From: Haemonchus contortus
Lineage: Eukaryota; Nematoda; Chromadorea; Rhabditida; Trichostrongylidae
DNA: 64,000 nt
Direction: 5' to 3'
NCBI GenBank assembly: GCA_000469685.2
Contig: LS997566.1
Span: 25,070,432-25,134,431 of the forward strand
Shown: positions 13,503 through 27,800 of the stretch, one piece after another
Layout: each line of letters opens with the position of its first letter
Position numbering within the stretch: position 1 is the stretch's first letter
Notes under the pieces: generated by a model
Told to the model about the DNA's origin: nothing
The model's database searches: none
What the model saw: only the letters and a program-made list of their open reading frames with translations
Position numbers and translations under genes: made by a program

Positions 13503-13800
13503 ATGGTGGGAGATGGTGTAGTCGTAAAAGACGCACTATCTCACAGGTTCGAATCCCGGATAGATATCCGCCTGGGCGAACCAAGCCCTCCATCCCTCCG
13601 GGGACCAGATAATTGATACCAGATAAAAGCGCTGACTTGTACATCGGCTGACCACTTCAAGTCACTGTATAGGCCGCATATGCACTGATCACGGCACTAC
13701 GATCCTGAATGGAAGCCGAGTGCGGAGCGCATCCCTCAAACGGGAATGATTAGCGCTAAAGCCCTTATCCTTTTAATACCCTTTATTGCCACTCTTGCTA
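13503..13800 (+). repeat. tRNA-derived SINE, best preserved copy
   Basis: A-box-like TGGTGTAGTCG near 13514 and a perfect B box GGTTCGAATCC at 13546-13556, followed by ATCCGCCTGGGCGAACCAAG and a body of about 230 bp ending near AAAGCCCTTATCC. The tRNA-like head is short and not a functional tRNA fold. Other copies: 1541, 4985, 11430, 27840, 28810 and 56104. Confidence 0.7.
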
Positions 13801-16800
13801 GTTCGTCTAGAAGGTAGCTCCTCTGAAGCTTGTCTCTCAGCAGAAGCGAAACGACTCTCTCAGCAGGAAGATATCTGGCAAAAATTCCAGTCCAAATGAC
13901 AAGAATGAAAGACGAAATTACTCCGGGCCATCCTTGGAGTTTTTAAAGTTAGAGCAATCATCTTTCAAACGAGTTTTCTCTTCATGTGGGAGCATGTTCA
14001 GGAAAAAAGTTTGCCTCCTTCCCGGCCGTAGGATCATTCAAACCGTTTTTGCTGAATCGTCTCAGAAAAGGTTGAAAGGTTTCATTCCACCACAATCATA
14101 CCTTCAAAAAAGACGAATGGTTTGTTCCGGTTACTCCATTATGCAGTCGAAGGGCGGATTCTCGCGGATTACTAACTACCTCCTTCGGAGATTCGCTTTC
14201 AACCGTGCACCCATTCTTGAGATAATCCGGAAATGGTAGCGACGGTACTCTCCTTGCGATCGGTCATATTCAACGGTTCCAGTTCTTCACCTATGCTTGC
14301 CCTTAGTCAATTAACTAATCTTTCAAATGAAAGGACGCCAACTTGTATATGGGCCATCGCAGCTTCCAGAAGACTTTGTAGGTCAACACAAACAAGATTT
14401 CTGTCACTTCCGAATCCCTTTGTGTTACATGTATGAGCCCAGCCGGGCCAATTTGCCGGATTTGGGCTTCGTATTACATCGCTTGTTGCATGTCTGCGTG
14501 TATCTGTGCGCGGCCTCCGGTCTTTCTTTGGATGGCTAGTATTTGCCCGGAAAAGCCGGTTGAACAGTGACATGAACGTGTTTCACTCAACGCGTGTGAT
14601 CCCAGTTCCAATATCCCTTCGAGGAGCTTTTTCCTATGTTTGATGTCCTATTTTAAACATTCTTGAGTGGCACCTGCCGATCAGAGTCCCTTGCAGAAGA
14701 CTCTAGCAGAGAAATGACGACATGTGGCGGCGATTCGCAAACTGTAGAGTCACGCGGGTGCTGAGCCGCCAATTTTGGCATTAGGCGCGGGATCAGTGGC
14801 GCAGGTTTCGCGACCGAAGAGCAGGTTTTTGTATGCAGTAGTGAGCTGGACTAAGACGTCCTCCACGGCCGTGGCTCAGCCACGTCTTGTTTCCGTCGCA
14901 GGAGGTAGGCGTGAATGATTCTCTCCCCTCTATCATAACTAATTTTTTGCGAATTCTCCGTATACGAATTTTGTGGACTTCATATTTCGACGAGCAGTAG
15001 GCATTGGAATACTGGTCGGTTTTTACTTCGATAATCCATTTAAGAGACCTTACGAAGGTCAGGAGAAGGCGGGGATTAGGACAAAGGTGATGGTATTGGT
15101 AGAAAAGTTTCGCGCCCTGTTCCTCACTCCACCCATGACCACCACCTGCTGGTGCCTCCATCGGCCTCGATGTCTTTTGTTATACGCTAAATACGAATCG
15201 CAATATTCAAAGCGCCTCAGACACCCGATCCCTTCGAATGACGACCAGTTACCCATTGCCGATCGTATTCGAGTGATCGAATGTGAAGGCTCGATAGACG
15301 ACGTGTGCCCCCTGCTCGTAAGAACCGCCTACAGTGGAACTGCCCGCGTTTCATCCACAAAAACTCAAGATGTTCACACACAACACGATTGCTTCGACCT
15401 ACTTCTCAGTCGTATATTATGACCTCTTTCAGAAACTTTTTTTTCTGCTGATATACCTTCCGGTTAGCCACTCGCACCCGTCCAAGACTGTTCACTGTCA
15501 GTCAGCACCGTCGTCTGTTAGTGGCACCCCACGGTCTTTCGGTGTGTTTCCGGAGTAACTTTAGTATCGCTCCCTCTCAAGGAACTGCTACCTCTTGACA
15601 GTGACAATGCTCCAGTAACTCCTCAGCTCAACTCCTGCTGAAAATTCATGCTATACCGGATCCAGATATTTTGAAAGAACCGTAAACGTTGCCGTTGTGA
15701 GGGATAGGAGGGATGCGTTGGAGCAGATGGCCGTTTCGAGATGGTTCTTCATCTATCTGCAGATTTTCATATCAAAATCGATGTTTTTTCATTTTGATCA
15801 TTGTCGAAATCGTTTTTCTCTAGCCGTCAAACCCTGAGTAGGTGCCAAACATCAGAACTGACCCGAAAATGATCTCTCACAATCTCCCTAACGACGATCA
15901 GCTGAGCAATCTACGAGCAATACATAGAACAGGCTCGAACACCCCATCGGTAAACAGAGAGTCCGACTCCCTTCAAGTCTGAAAATGGACCTGGTAAACA
16001 AATTCATGTTTTATTTTAAATACACTACTGGGGGCCGATGATGGAATATGAAAAACATTTTTGCACAAATGTAAATTCCGAAATTTCCATAACCACCCCC
16101 CCCCCCCCCTCTTCACCGTTACAGCTTATTTCATATCATACAACATGCCTTTCTACCTGACCTCATTTTTTTCCAATCCCAAAGCATTGATGAGCCAAAG
16201 AAAGCGGTTTTCTCTATGACGATGAGCAGAAGAGACGTTTATATTGTTCGTTTCGATTAATCCCTTTTCCCATATCTTTTTCTGTGAGAAATCCGTTTTT
16301 TCCCCTACTATATATGATAGTCATTGAAAGTAACACCGAGGTCATCCAATGTCTTTGCCGTACCTTTCCGACTGACCGCATGTTTCTCCGCTAAATCAAC
16401 TCGAGTAGTCGCGTTTCCCTTGAGTACTCGAATCCTTCGACGATTTCTATGAAAGAGAACTTTTCTGCTGTCAATTCCGTCGTTTATGAAAGGTCGAGTA
16501 TTTCGTTCTATTTCGATTCGTGGCTACGTTGATCTGATAATCCGATGGAATTGATCGCTCTGAAACAGGACTGGTGTGGGTGGCTTTACAAACACCGGCT
16601 CTGTCTCCGTCACGGTTTGAGTTTCCATTGGATTCGGCTACTCGTCAGTTCATCTCTTACCAAGGAATCTTGAACAGAACTGTGCCTAGTGAGTCGGGAA
16701 GAGCAATCAACAACTGCAGAGCAAGAAAAATGTTAAAAATAACGGGGCTCTATCTGTTTCTTCATTACATGCCGTACAGCTCGCCCTAAACCCTCTCCGT

Positions 16801-18858
16801 TTGCTAAATTGCAATATCATTCATACACTTGAGCTTTCAATTACCTCAGCCGTTTCTTGTGGACCATGTGACCCCAAAAAGAATCGGATACCAGCACTTA
16901 ATGCATTTAACTGTTGTATTTTTTGTATTATTCTTGCCAAGGGGCATCGGAAAAAGGTGTTGGCTTCGGATGCGCTGCAGGGCTGTCGTCATTGAGGTGA
17001 TGGCAAAATGAAAACGACGACTCTTCCAAAAAATTCTTTTGTGGCGGAATTACACGTTCCCTTGCTCTTTTTGACTCATATTCTCGACAACCTCATTGAA
17101 AACTTGTGGCGATACGACCTTAATGCAGCAACCCGACAACCACGTTGATTGTATCATCCCAATCAACAGAATCAACGATGCATTTCTACTGTTGTTCACG
17201 TTACTTTCCGCTTAGAATCCGGTCGATCGCTAAGGTGTGGTTATGATAAGTCTTGAAAGCATTGGAGAAAGGTTTTTATTTGTGTAGACGCAATGGAAAC
17301 CAGTACGATCCTCACAACGCTATCTTTTCGCTCCGAACCGTCGTCGTCGTCCCATCCTTCGCCTCCCCCTTACCCACCACCACTTGGACCGCCCCTGTAC
17401 AATCACGTAATTAATCATCGCTATCCGTTTCTCCATACTCGCACCCCACACAACTAATCCAATGTTGCAAGTGGGATCTGATACGATCGCAGCTGAGCTA
17501 ACAAGTCGTCTGCCCGAATCCTCGCATTCATTGACCCAGTTCCCTGGACTTCACACTTCTTCCTGAGGCCACTCAGTCACGGTACAGGAAGGTGAATGAC
17601 CCCGACAATTGAGTGAGTGGCTGGTCACTCGTCGCATAACCCTCTATGACTTCTCGGTAAAAGTAAACTATTCCGAACAAAAATCGTTCGCGATTGGAAG
17701 GACTCATGTTTGTCTGATCACCTACCCTTTTCCCGTTAACCCATCCACTCGCCCTTTCATGCCGCAATTCTGCCTCGATTTCCATATTCACTTTCTTGAA
17801 AATCGTGATGGCGCGCGAAGAGCCGCATTCTTACCAGGGAACCTGCCCAAAACATTCGAAAATACCAGTAGCATGCTGTTGATTGGGATACATTCGCTAC
17901 TGTTCAAAATGCTTTACTCATCTTCACCAATAGGTTATAAAGCAATTCTATGTGTCGTGCGATTGTCAAATCCAACCGCTTTTTGTTCGCAGTAAGAAAT
18001 CTTGAAATGCAGCTGGGAACAGTTCAAGAGGTGCGATCCAACATGAGGGTCTGGGTCTGGGTCACTTCTTTCTGTGAAGATTTTCAGTGCAGTCGTTCTC
18101 ACCCAATTGTCCTTCTCCTGTTGATCATTTCCGAACTTTCGTGGTAGTCGTAGAAACCTGTGTTAGTATGAACCTTTGAGCGAAATGGATGAAAAGCCGG
18201 ATTTAGTTTTTTTAGGGTATTATGTCGATTTTTCTACACTCTGAGATGTTTTTGTAGAATTGTTCATATCTTCAGCTATTACTTATACCTCAGTTTTTTC
18301 AATTTTTGGCCCACTTTTGTCGTTCTCACACCCGTATTGTGTGAACATTTGTGCTCTCTCTTTATATGCGCGAAAGTGGAGCTTTTACTTCTTCATTATG
18401 AATTATTCAAAGGATGATCTTCCTAATTTGACAGAGTCGTAAACATGTGTTCGTTCTCAAAGGATGATTAGTTGCATGATTAGTTGCAAAATTAGAATTT
18501 TTTTTTTTGAAAAATCTTCATCCTAAGCAGAGGATCAATTTTGATGGAGCATGGTCCAGTCGAAAGATGCTCTGGAATTCTTCCTTAATCTTTTTCTTCC
18601 AATATTCATTGTCCCACACCTCGAAGCTTTACAGCGGATATAGGTTCCTCCTTTGCGTCGATTTGTTCATGCCCACTGCACAATAGAAGTAAAGAGCTGT
18701 TTGCCATGTAACCGTATAACCGTATTTTGTTGATTCGAGTAGTATCCTTCACATCCATCGAGGTCCATCGAGTTTGTTTGTTTGTTTGTTCAGGACCGAG
18801 TAGCATTTTTATTGGCTATGATGCTAGCCGTCTATCAGAAATTCACGATTGCTTTCAG
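13801..18858. other. Intergenic region upstream of the formin, no gene seen
   Basis: A poly-C run of 14 lies at about 16097. ORFs of up to 149 codons (14973-15422, +) lack family motifs. If exon 1 is trans-spliced, the formin promoter should lie in this stretch, but no TATA-like or initiator element is convincing. Confidence 0.4.
18853..18858 (+). promoter_or_regulatory. Candidate trans-splice (spliced-leader) or 5'-UTR acceptor
   Basis: TTTCAG abuts the ATG at 18859. In nematodes an acceptor immediately before the first codon is the usual place for SL1 addition. A cis-spliced 5' UTR exon is an equally valid reading. No promoter element could be recognised upstream. Confidence 0.5.
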
Positions 18859-21800
18859 ATGGATTTCATCGATAATTGTATGGAAAGCATATTTACGTGT
18901 TTCAATCGGAAAAAGAATGACGAAGCAACGAACAGAAGTGCCCATCAGCCTCTACACTACCTTGATCCATTGGGACTGTTGGATGATGGAAAACTAGAAA
19001 AAGACTTCGAAAAGCTCGTCGTACGTTTTTTGCTCATGTGCGAGAGAACAAAATTATAAAATTCGGAGAAATAATTTGGGGTAGTTCCTCAAAACATTTT
19101 GCGAGAATTAATTTTAAATTTAGTCAAAACGGTAGGAAGCATCACAGTTCTTCTGCAACATCCGTGAAATCAAAGCTCTCTACCCCAAACGGTCCTTGTA
19201 CTGTCCCCATGATTTTTGCAAACGCTACATGCGTGAATCTTAGTAGGAACAGATCGGACGAGGGATTGAATCCTTCTTCTTCCATTCGACGTTAAGATAA
19301 GAACCCGTCTTTCTTTCCTCTATTGAATCTCTCAAATTGTAGGTTACACATGGTTGTAAGCCGGTTTCCGAAGGAATTTTGAGGGCATAGTCGCCTAATA
19401 TAAGTGATCAAAAAGCATTTGGTGATACCATTGCCAGATCCTCCTGCGATTCCTCTTCGTTTCAGTAGGCGCCGAGAGCTGGCGTTCGACAGTTGGCCCG
19501 TTGACTCCTATAGAACTTCATTTTCGTTAGGCTCCACAGTTTCATGGAGCGTCTAGGTACTCATCAGTAATCTCGGATGGCCGTCAAAGCTGATTTTTAT
19601 TTCTTGTTACGGTCTTTTTTAACCGATCAGCGCTTTCATCAGATGGGCTTCTTGTCTTGGCCGTATCCTGGACACGACCTCTTTATGATGTGGTACCATG
19701 TACGATATCCTCCCTTTATTATTTGCCAAAGAAATTGTCCAAAGTAGTGAACGTGGTGCCAATCGCATGTTCGACAAGAACCTTTAAACGCATCTATTTC
19801 CCTTACGATTAAGCAGTCAGTCCACTTACTATTCAGCAGCGCCGAAGGCGTTCAGGAAAGGGAAACACGAAACGTCGGTCCCTAGAATAGTGACTATGAA
19901 TTCGAGGGGTGTCTGTACCAGTTGGGGTAGACGAGAATTGGATTAAACAGAGCGTTGGCCGATTCGACTCTACATTTTTTTCAGTCATCAGGGCAATGTG
20001 AGAATCTCGGCTACGCAACCCTCGTTGACCGGGTCATCGCACTAGTGTAACTTGGATTTTGGTTATTCCTACAACGCAGTTAATTGGATTCGATGCGACA
20101 GTTGAGTGAGTTTTGAGGACCACGGTATGTTGGCGCAGAGAATTCGCCCTTGCGTGAAAATCATACGTCGAATCTTCTCAGTATGGGCGCGAGTTTCTTC
20201 ACGAAGGTAAACATCCAAAGGCAACTTGAAGGAGAATCCCATACAAAGGATTGTAGTAACGAGTTTTGCTCCCACAAGTTTCTCCTACAAGTCTGATAAG
20301 AATTCCCCCTACATATTGTAATGTATTTAGTTGAAGATTCCAGCCGAACAGTTGATTTCGTGACTTTTGAGCCCCTGACCTTTGCCGTGGCGTGACCTTT
20401 GCCTCTGAGACCCTGAAGGTTAAAACTTAACTGGTTCACTACTAAGACAGTTTTTAAAGTTCGTATTTGGGACCAGTCCCCCAGAACCAAGATGGCGACA
20501 GCGCTCTGAAGTCGGTAGCCGAAGAATAACCTCAATAGAAGAAATTATGAGAAGCAGTCACAGACCATACCCGATTGTATGATGCGTACATTCGTCATTA
20601 AAAATCGTTCCCGTCGGTTTTGTTGGGCGAAAGAATAGATTCTTGCGATGATTCAGTGTGGACGCGACTCATTGAATTCAAGAGGAAGTATTAATAGCAG
20701 TGTGTAATGTGAGATGCTAAAGGGATTGTTGGAGAGGCTTCGTCCCTCGGGGATCCGCACCTATTTGTGTATTCGCCTGAATGGATCGCTCGATGGCCTA
20801 GTCAACTTAGCTTCAGTCAGTAGCTTTCTCACCTCGGAACATCGGGGTACGAACAAGGTGCTTGTGCCCATGAAGTCATAAGAATCGACTGTCATATGCG
20901 TCAATGATGGGTCTGTTCTTGATGATGGGGCAGGTGATTGTTGATGATGTCTTATGAAGGGATCCACTGAAACAAAGCATTCCTTCACCTCGTATGGGTC
21001 TCCCAACACGTATTCGTTGATCAGTTCCCGGACAATACAAAAAACAGCACTCCAGCACATCAACTGTTGAGTGTGGGAACGCCTTGCCCACTTGAGCGGC
21101 ATACTACTTTGATAGGCTTTTTTCATGAGTTTTCCGATGATCAACCCTTATCTTTTGATTTCGAAGTGTGATATATGATGACATTTGTGGTACTTGTTAT
21201 ACCACCATTGGGGTCGCGATGGCCTTACCTTGAGATTATGCATTTGTATACATTTAAATACGTCAAGGAATACATTGTTCAAGAGATTGTTCAAAAAAGT
21301 GGACAAATGCGATGAATGTTGGCTTTAAGGGCGATCGTTGCTGTGGTTGAAAACAGCTGAACAGCTCTCGTATTGGTCGAAGAAACAGGTTTACGATCAG
21401 CATTCTCGTAATGTATAAGTAAACCCAATCAATGAATTAATGGGCCGTTGAAAGGTGTTCCCGATGGGTGTCCCTGGGGCCAAGAAACCTCCAGAAGCTA
21501 GGTATGGTGTTTGACAACTGCACAGAACGTAGGCTCTGCTGAACCGATTCACTGAATGGTCCAGTTTGGTTAGGGAACCTTCGAAATTGAAGAAAAACAT
21601 GGAAATATACTTGTTGCATCGAATTCGATCCCTTTTTGTGTAGGTCCTATTTATCGGAGTCGGGGAAAATGACCTTGAAAGGAGGGAAAACTCTGGGTTA
21701 TGAGGAAAACTCAAAATAATACTCAGTTGTTGAGCGGAAATGTGGTTTTTTGGAACAGATGATGATTTTTCCCATTCTTGATTCCCAATTGGCCTTTGCT

Positions 21801-24800
21801 AGTACTCCCCATGGCGTCAGCAAGGAACTGAAGAGTCAACGCGTAGACTTCCTGTCGTCACGGAGCTTGCTCAATGTGATCTGGTTTTGGTGTCCAAACT
21901 TCGACTGTTGGGCTGTCTGCGGGGCATCGCTCCTTCCAGTTTAGGCTCCTCCAAGCACCAGCACACCTCTTTACCACAAAAGTCAATCTTATTCGCTGAA
22001 ATAGTAGAACGATCCCGGTGGTAGCAGATCGCATTCATTGGGTTTCGTAGAAAGCTATCTTCAGCACTTCGGAACTGAGTTTTCTCTCATGGGACTTTGT
22101 GATAGCCTTATGTTGGCCGGTACTTGATCTAGCGCATAACAGTTTAAATGGAACTCGATCGGGGAAATCGAACAGTATAAGAAAAGGAGGGTATCAGCCG
22201 GAACTACACAAATTCCCTTTCCCGAGCTGCCTGTGCTTGCTTCACATTTGAGATTAGAAAATGCGAAACCAGTCGGCTTTCTCAGGCCAAAAACTTTTTG
22301 GGGGGCTATCCTTCCAGAAGTGAATACCTTTGAACAAGCTCATTTCATTATTTCAGGAAGAATGCGGTTTGAGCGAAGAACGCAGAGCCGATCTCAGGAC
22401 GTATTCTCGAGAGAAAAAGCTCGTCATGCTCACTACACAGACGGTAAGGCGATCTAACGTTGAAAAAAGTTTCACATGCTTAAATTGATTCGCTCCAGTC
22501 TGTGTGGTTTTTAGTATTATATAGCATAATGTAAGAGGAAAGATGAAGTAGAACTCCTGCATGGGCCATCAGCACAGTGACTCCGACCACATCCTTAAGG
22601 GCGCAGTTCACGATAATTTTGAGGTACCCGTTTTTATTCGGAAAGCGGAAAATAGATTGGGAATAGTTCATCGGTAGTGGAGAAATCGAGAGAATTCGCC
22701 GATTTCGAGAAAAATATGGCTCCTCAAAAGTAGGGAAAGTAGAGGTTGGACGAGATTGCCATGACGGGAATAACATGAAAGGGGTATTCGGACGAGATTT
22801 CAACAATTGCAATGCGACAAAGAGCTGACTACATCAAGCCAGATCTGTACAGAACTGTCTTTTACTGTCGCTATGGGTCATGTCAAGTTGTTTGAACTTC
22901 CTACATGGGTTCCCTTGTGATCGGCTCAGCCTCTACAATGCCGGTGAAAGTCGTCTGTGCATACACACGGGCCAATATTTGAGCCTTTATAGCTTCCTAA
23001 CTAGGCCGTTCTCCGATATAGTAGTGCCAGATATAGTATACGAGGGGGCATCAAATTCATCCTGAAGGCGAATCTCAGAAACCATTTTTATCGTGAACTG
23101 TGCCTTTAATCCGAATCCTACGCATGAGATCAGCCCACATATATCACCATGAACCAAAGATGTACTCAACAATCAACCCAATTGTAAAAAAAGTAGTGCG
23201 TGCCTTTTTAATATGAACCATCTTCTCTATTGGATGAGATCATTTGGCAAATCATTTCGAGCTGACGACTGTGCATCTAATGAGTTTATCAGGTGCTTTG
23301 ATTAGAATTGCCTAGGAATGTGTAGGAATAGGTAACAGTTCAGGTTCAAACTTCTCCATTTCCGACTCATTCGCCCACACCTTCCTCTTGCATGTTTCTG
23401 AGCTATCAATTCTTATGAAAAGGCGCATTGCCTTAAGTCTATCATTAAGTAATAGAATAAAGACAAAAGAAGACCAGCTCGAGATCCGTTTATCAGCCCA
23501 ACCCGTAACCTTGTCATTTGGGCATTTCTGAAACTCGAACTCACTAAAATGCTCGTTGGTCACGCCTACTTTGCAAATATCGTTGCTCAGCTTATAGCGA
23601 TACATTTAAGGGGAATTCCCTCCGTGGGAAATGCTTCTTTCTGCCGTTCCAAATGGCAGACAATTGAGCTCAATTATACATAGGCCGTCTTGGAAGCAAG
23701 TCCCAGTTATGGTGATTCCATCATTGTAATGTACCACAATGAATTTCAATATCAATGCTTACAAAGCACAAAAGCATGAAGATTTTCCAGTTGAATTTCA
23801 AGGATTGTCTCGGAACAAAAAAAATCCAAAAGAACTCAATCCACCAATAAACTCTTTCCGTCTTTCGATGTTTTTGATTCTCGTTTACCTCGAGCTACAC
23901 AGAGCAGTCCCTTTCCAAAGTATAAACATCAGTGTTTGAGTGAATCATCTGTCGAAATTGCTCTTGGGTGGGAGGTTAGTCGTTTTTCCACAAAGATATG
24001 TGAGTGTTCCCTTGAGACAGCTTCACTGGCTGAAGCCTGGGACAAAGTTTGACCACAACCAAGCCAAACCGAATTCATATTAGCTAATTTTTCTGATCGC
24101 ACCCCTGATTGTGCGGTACCGCAATGAGCAGCCGTAGATTTGCGGCGTGAATGATATTGTTTGCTCGGTGATAAACCCTTAGATCGACGACTTCTGTTTG
24201 GTGAACCATGAGCTGATCGAAGCGTGAGAGGACCACACTGAACGTCGCCAATCGTGCGTTCTCAAAGCCAAGCTCATTGTTCGCAAGCATTTCGCCTTTT
24301 ATCGCACTTCTAAACTTTTTTTTTGCTAATTGGCATAATAAATAAATTGGACATCAACAGTTCAGTCTTTTAGTATAAACGCTGTTGTAGTTTCGGCCGG
24401 AAGAGGATTGCGAGAAGTTGATTTCTTTGCTACGAACGTTTGAGAAAGAACAACAGAACCCCTTCGCACCTGTCAGCGTACTCCAAGACGTCGCCATCAC
24501 TCTCAGGACACAGTGCTCCAGGTGGGGATCACTTTGACATGAGCATCTATTCTTTGCTATTCTCACGTGATTAAAAACTTTGTAACGATTACATGAAAAA
24601 TGGTTTGTTCCCCATTTCCATAAGGTCCATTGAATTGTTCCCTTCTAGATAATAGAATCGCAATGTTTTATGCGATGGTATTGTTGTTGATTCGTATTTA
24701 GGTATGTTCTGGTTGCACAGGGGCAGAGTGTGTCTCAGTTTGCTGCTTGCCTTTCCCAGACAATCTGAGGATGTAATCCATAATAAATGGCCCATTATCG

Positions 24801-27800
24801 CCGGGTGTAACCCACCATCACATTAGCTGCTATGACTGCTTTCGGTTCCTCGAAACCGCATCTCTGGTGGTCTTTCACCATGCGGAAGTTGGGCCTATGT
24901 ACGTAATGGGAGAAGTTGGGATCCAGAGACGATCTCAGTACTGTCTGTTCACTAAGCTTGTCAATTGATCATAGTATACCATCACCTAAACTGAGTGAGC
25001 TGAAGCAGCGAGGGTGGAAACAGGGGATGGACTTTTCCAAGCGTATGGCCTTCTCCAGCGAATGACCAGCGCACCATCTCGAAGTTGAACAATTTCCACG
25101 ATCCATCGTTAGTCTGTTCCTACTGATGAGACCTCATTTTTTGAATGCGGCAGATAAGACTCAATATGGGCCGACTTTTCACGATAACTTTTCGTTCCAT
25201 ACTTTTTCACCTCGGGAGCTTCTAGGATTCGTCAATTGAGCCCTCGATCGGCAGTTGTTTACGTGAATCGTGGGCGACCTGCCCCATCTTCTCGACTTCA
25301 AGCCTCTTTCTTTCTGTCCCGCATCTACCTTACTTTTGTTGTTTATCCGTTGGATTATTACCATCTTTTATTGAACCCGAATGTCTCTTTCCTTGTCCGG
25401 TTTCTCTAATTATTTGACTTACGGTCTTCGTTTCTTACTGCTTGATATCCTCCACCCTTTGTCCCCGCAATTCGTTCATTTCGTTCTTCTACTACTTTCG
25501 GTAACTGAGGGCGCTTCTCCTTTGGCAAGTTGTTAACGCGCATCGTTTCTTCCGGATACATGACAATTTTTTATTGTGGAGTAAAAGCAAAGTAAACCGA
25601 ATAAGCCGATCTGATCCTGCTTTGAGGCTTATGTCAGTTCAGAACCAAACAGCTGTTCATCACCCAGACTCACTAGCGGTTTCACGTAGCATTTCTCGTG
25701 TATCCTCCAATTACGTTTATGCGAATCATATGCTGACCGGGCCGGAGCGGCGATCTGTTGATTACCCTCAGTTTTGGTAATCTAAATCATCAAGCCCTCT
25801 ATCTCTCACCTAGCTCGTCCTCTGCCGATATCTGTAGCTCAGGGTTTGTTCATATCCTCTTTCCTTTCTAACGGAGCGGCCTTCAATCGGTTACGCTCCA
25901 ATGCATTTTATTATTAAGGCGAGGTAAATTTATTATAATTCTGTGGTATTTATTGAGTGAATGCAGTTCTTGACGTTTTTAGCAGAATCAATGATTATGA
26001 GGTTACTATTAATTCGTAAAGGTGTGTGGAATCTGAGGTACATTTACCCAATGGAACTGTTGTTCCACTAATAGAAGTGATCCTTGAACTTCTCTGAGGA
26101 ATGGTAAAATTTCTACAAAGACTAGCTGCAAAAAAAAAGGCTGGAGATACCAGATTGGCTCTGTGTATGCTCATGAATGACAGGAGCCAAAGTGGATCAA
26201 AGTGGATGCACAGGATGCACATTGCTGCTCACGAGCAAGGAACCTGCTGAATTGGGGGGGAGGGGGGAGGGGGGGATCCAAGAACGAGAAAAAAGGGAGG
26301 GGAGTTAGGAAATCGCAAGTGCGGTGCGGAGATCAGGAACCACAGTAATCTCCCGAAACTGGCATTGAAAATGATCGGGCGCCTCGAAGGGGTCAATCTT
26401 GACAATGTAATATCCATAGTCTGGAGCTCGCAACTAGTGAGCAAAGCTTTCCAAGCCCTTCGGTCTGAGTTCTCCCGATTCGGTGGAGCATCGAAGCCTC
26501 TGCGCCAAGGGAAACCTACTTCCCATTTTGGAATCTTTCCGTTCTTCACTATTGTCGGATTGTAAGGGACGGGTGGGACAGGGAATAAGAGTGTTGAGTT
26601 CGGAAAAGCAGTCCATGATCGAGGTTGTGTCGATCTAGTGGTCTTGCTGGTGACAGAATGAAAGCAAGAGGGGATGGTAGGGATATGCAGATAATGATGA
26701 GCTGGGACAGCATAATAAAGGGAGTACAAGGAGAAGAGTCTGAGCAGTCTATGGTCAAGGTTTTGCATATGTACGGACAGTGCTAGTGCATGTAAAAGAG
26801 TGTCTCATCTCAATGGGCGCAGGGTGTTTCGTAGGTAGGAAAAATTCCCGTCCTACTAACACCTAAGAACGTATATTTTCGCCAAATAAAGCCCATCCTC
26901 TACGTTGGTTGATTCCTCCCTTTGGTTTTTGTTGAGCTGGTGAATGCACCTGCACCTGCCATTCCTCATGGATCGTCTTGAGGAAAATGATCGTAAAACA
27001 AGAACATTCAGAACCTATCTAATCCATTGTGCTGCATTCTACCGCATCCCTATTCTTCGGCTCCCTCTACTGCACTTGACTCCACAGTGTACTGCAAGTG
27101 GTGGAAATGCTCTATACTCGGCTTCTAAAGTTGTCTGATGGCCGCGAACGCAGGCCCATAACAGTGGAATCCTGTTTAGGGATCAATGAAATCATTTCCT
27201 AGCGTCTGTGACTGGTTCAGTTCAGATTGGCTATGTTTCTTTTTGAAGAGTTACATTGGTACTGGGTGCGTCTCCCATGCATTCATTTGTGGCGGTATTG
27301 CTGCAGCCATCCCCCCGCCAGCGTAGGTATCTTTGCCTTTGCATGATTTTGATCCTTTCATCTTCTTTTTTCATCTTATTGTATATCGCCTTTGTCACAG
27401 TCTATTTGCTATTTATTCATATCGGAGGAGCCGTGGGAAATATTCTGATTCACGATTTTTGATGATTACTTGGGCTATCCGAGCACCATACTTTTGCCCC
27501 TTACACCACCGAGACTCGTTCGCCCTCGGTTTGTTAAGCTTCTCGTTTCTTCTCTCGGTAGTGTGTAAAGGATCGAGACTGCGGTGCCCGAATAGCCCCT
27601 GTAATTGAGTTGATTGACGTTTTGAAATTTTTCACGGGCTTGATCAAAGGGACACGCTATCGGGATGGGCACTCTCGAAAAAAGAAGTCCGCAGACCGAC
27701 GAAAATTTATTATGTCGTGGACAGCAGTTATTGAAGTTCTTGAACCTAGCAGTTATTTTTTGTTGAATATTGGGAATCAAAAAAGCGGTACAGAGTAATG

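Noticed and set aside
13514..13575. tRNA gene at the GGTTCGAATCC B box
   Set aside because: No acceptor or anticodon stem can be formed, and the same head plus body recurs elsewhere, so it is a SINE.
26229..26768. 179-codon minus-strand ORF, the longest in the window
   Set aside because: Low-complexity proline-rich end translated from a G-run, no domain or splice context, lies in formin intron 3; compatible with chance.
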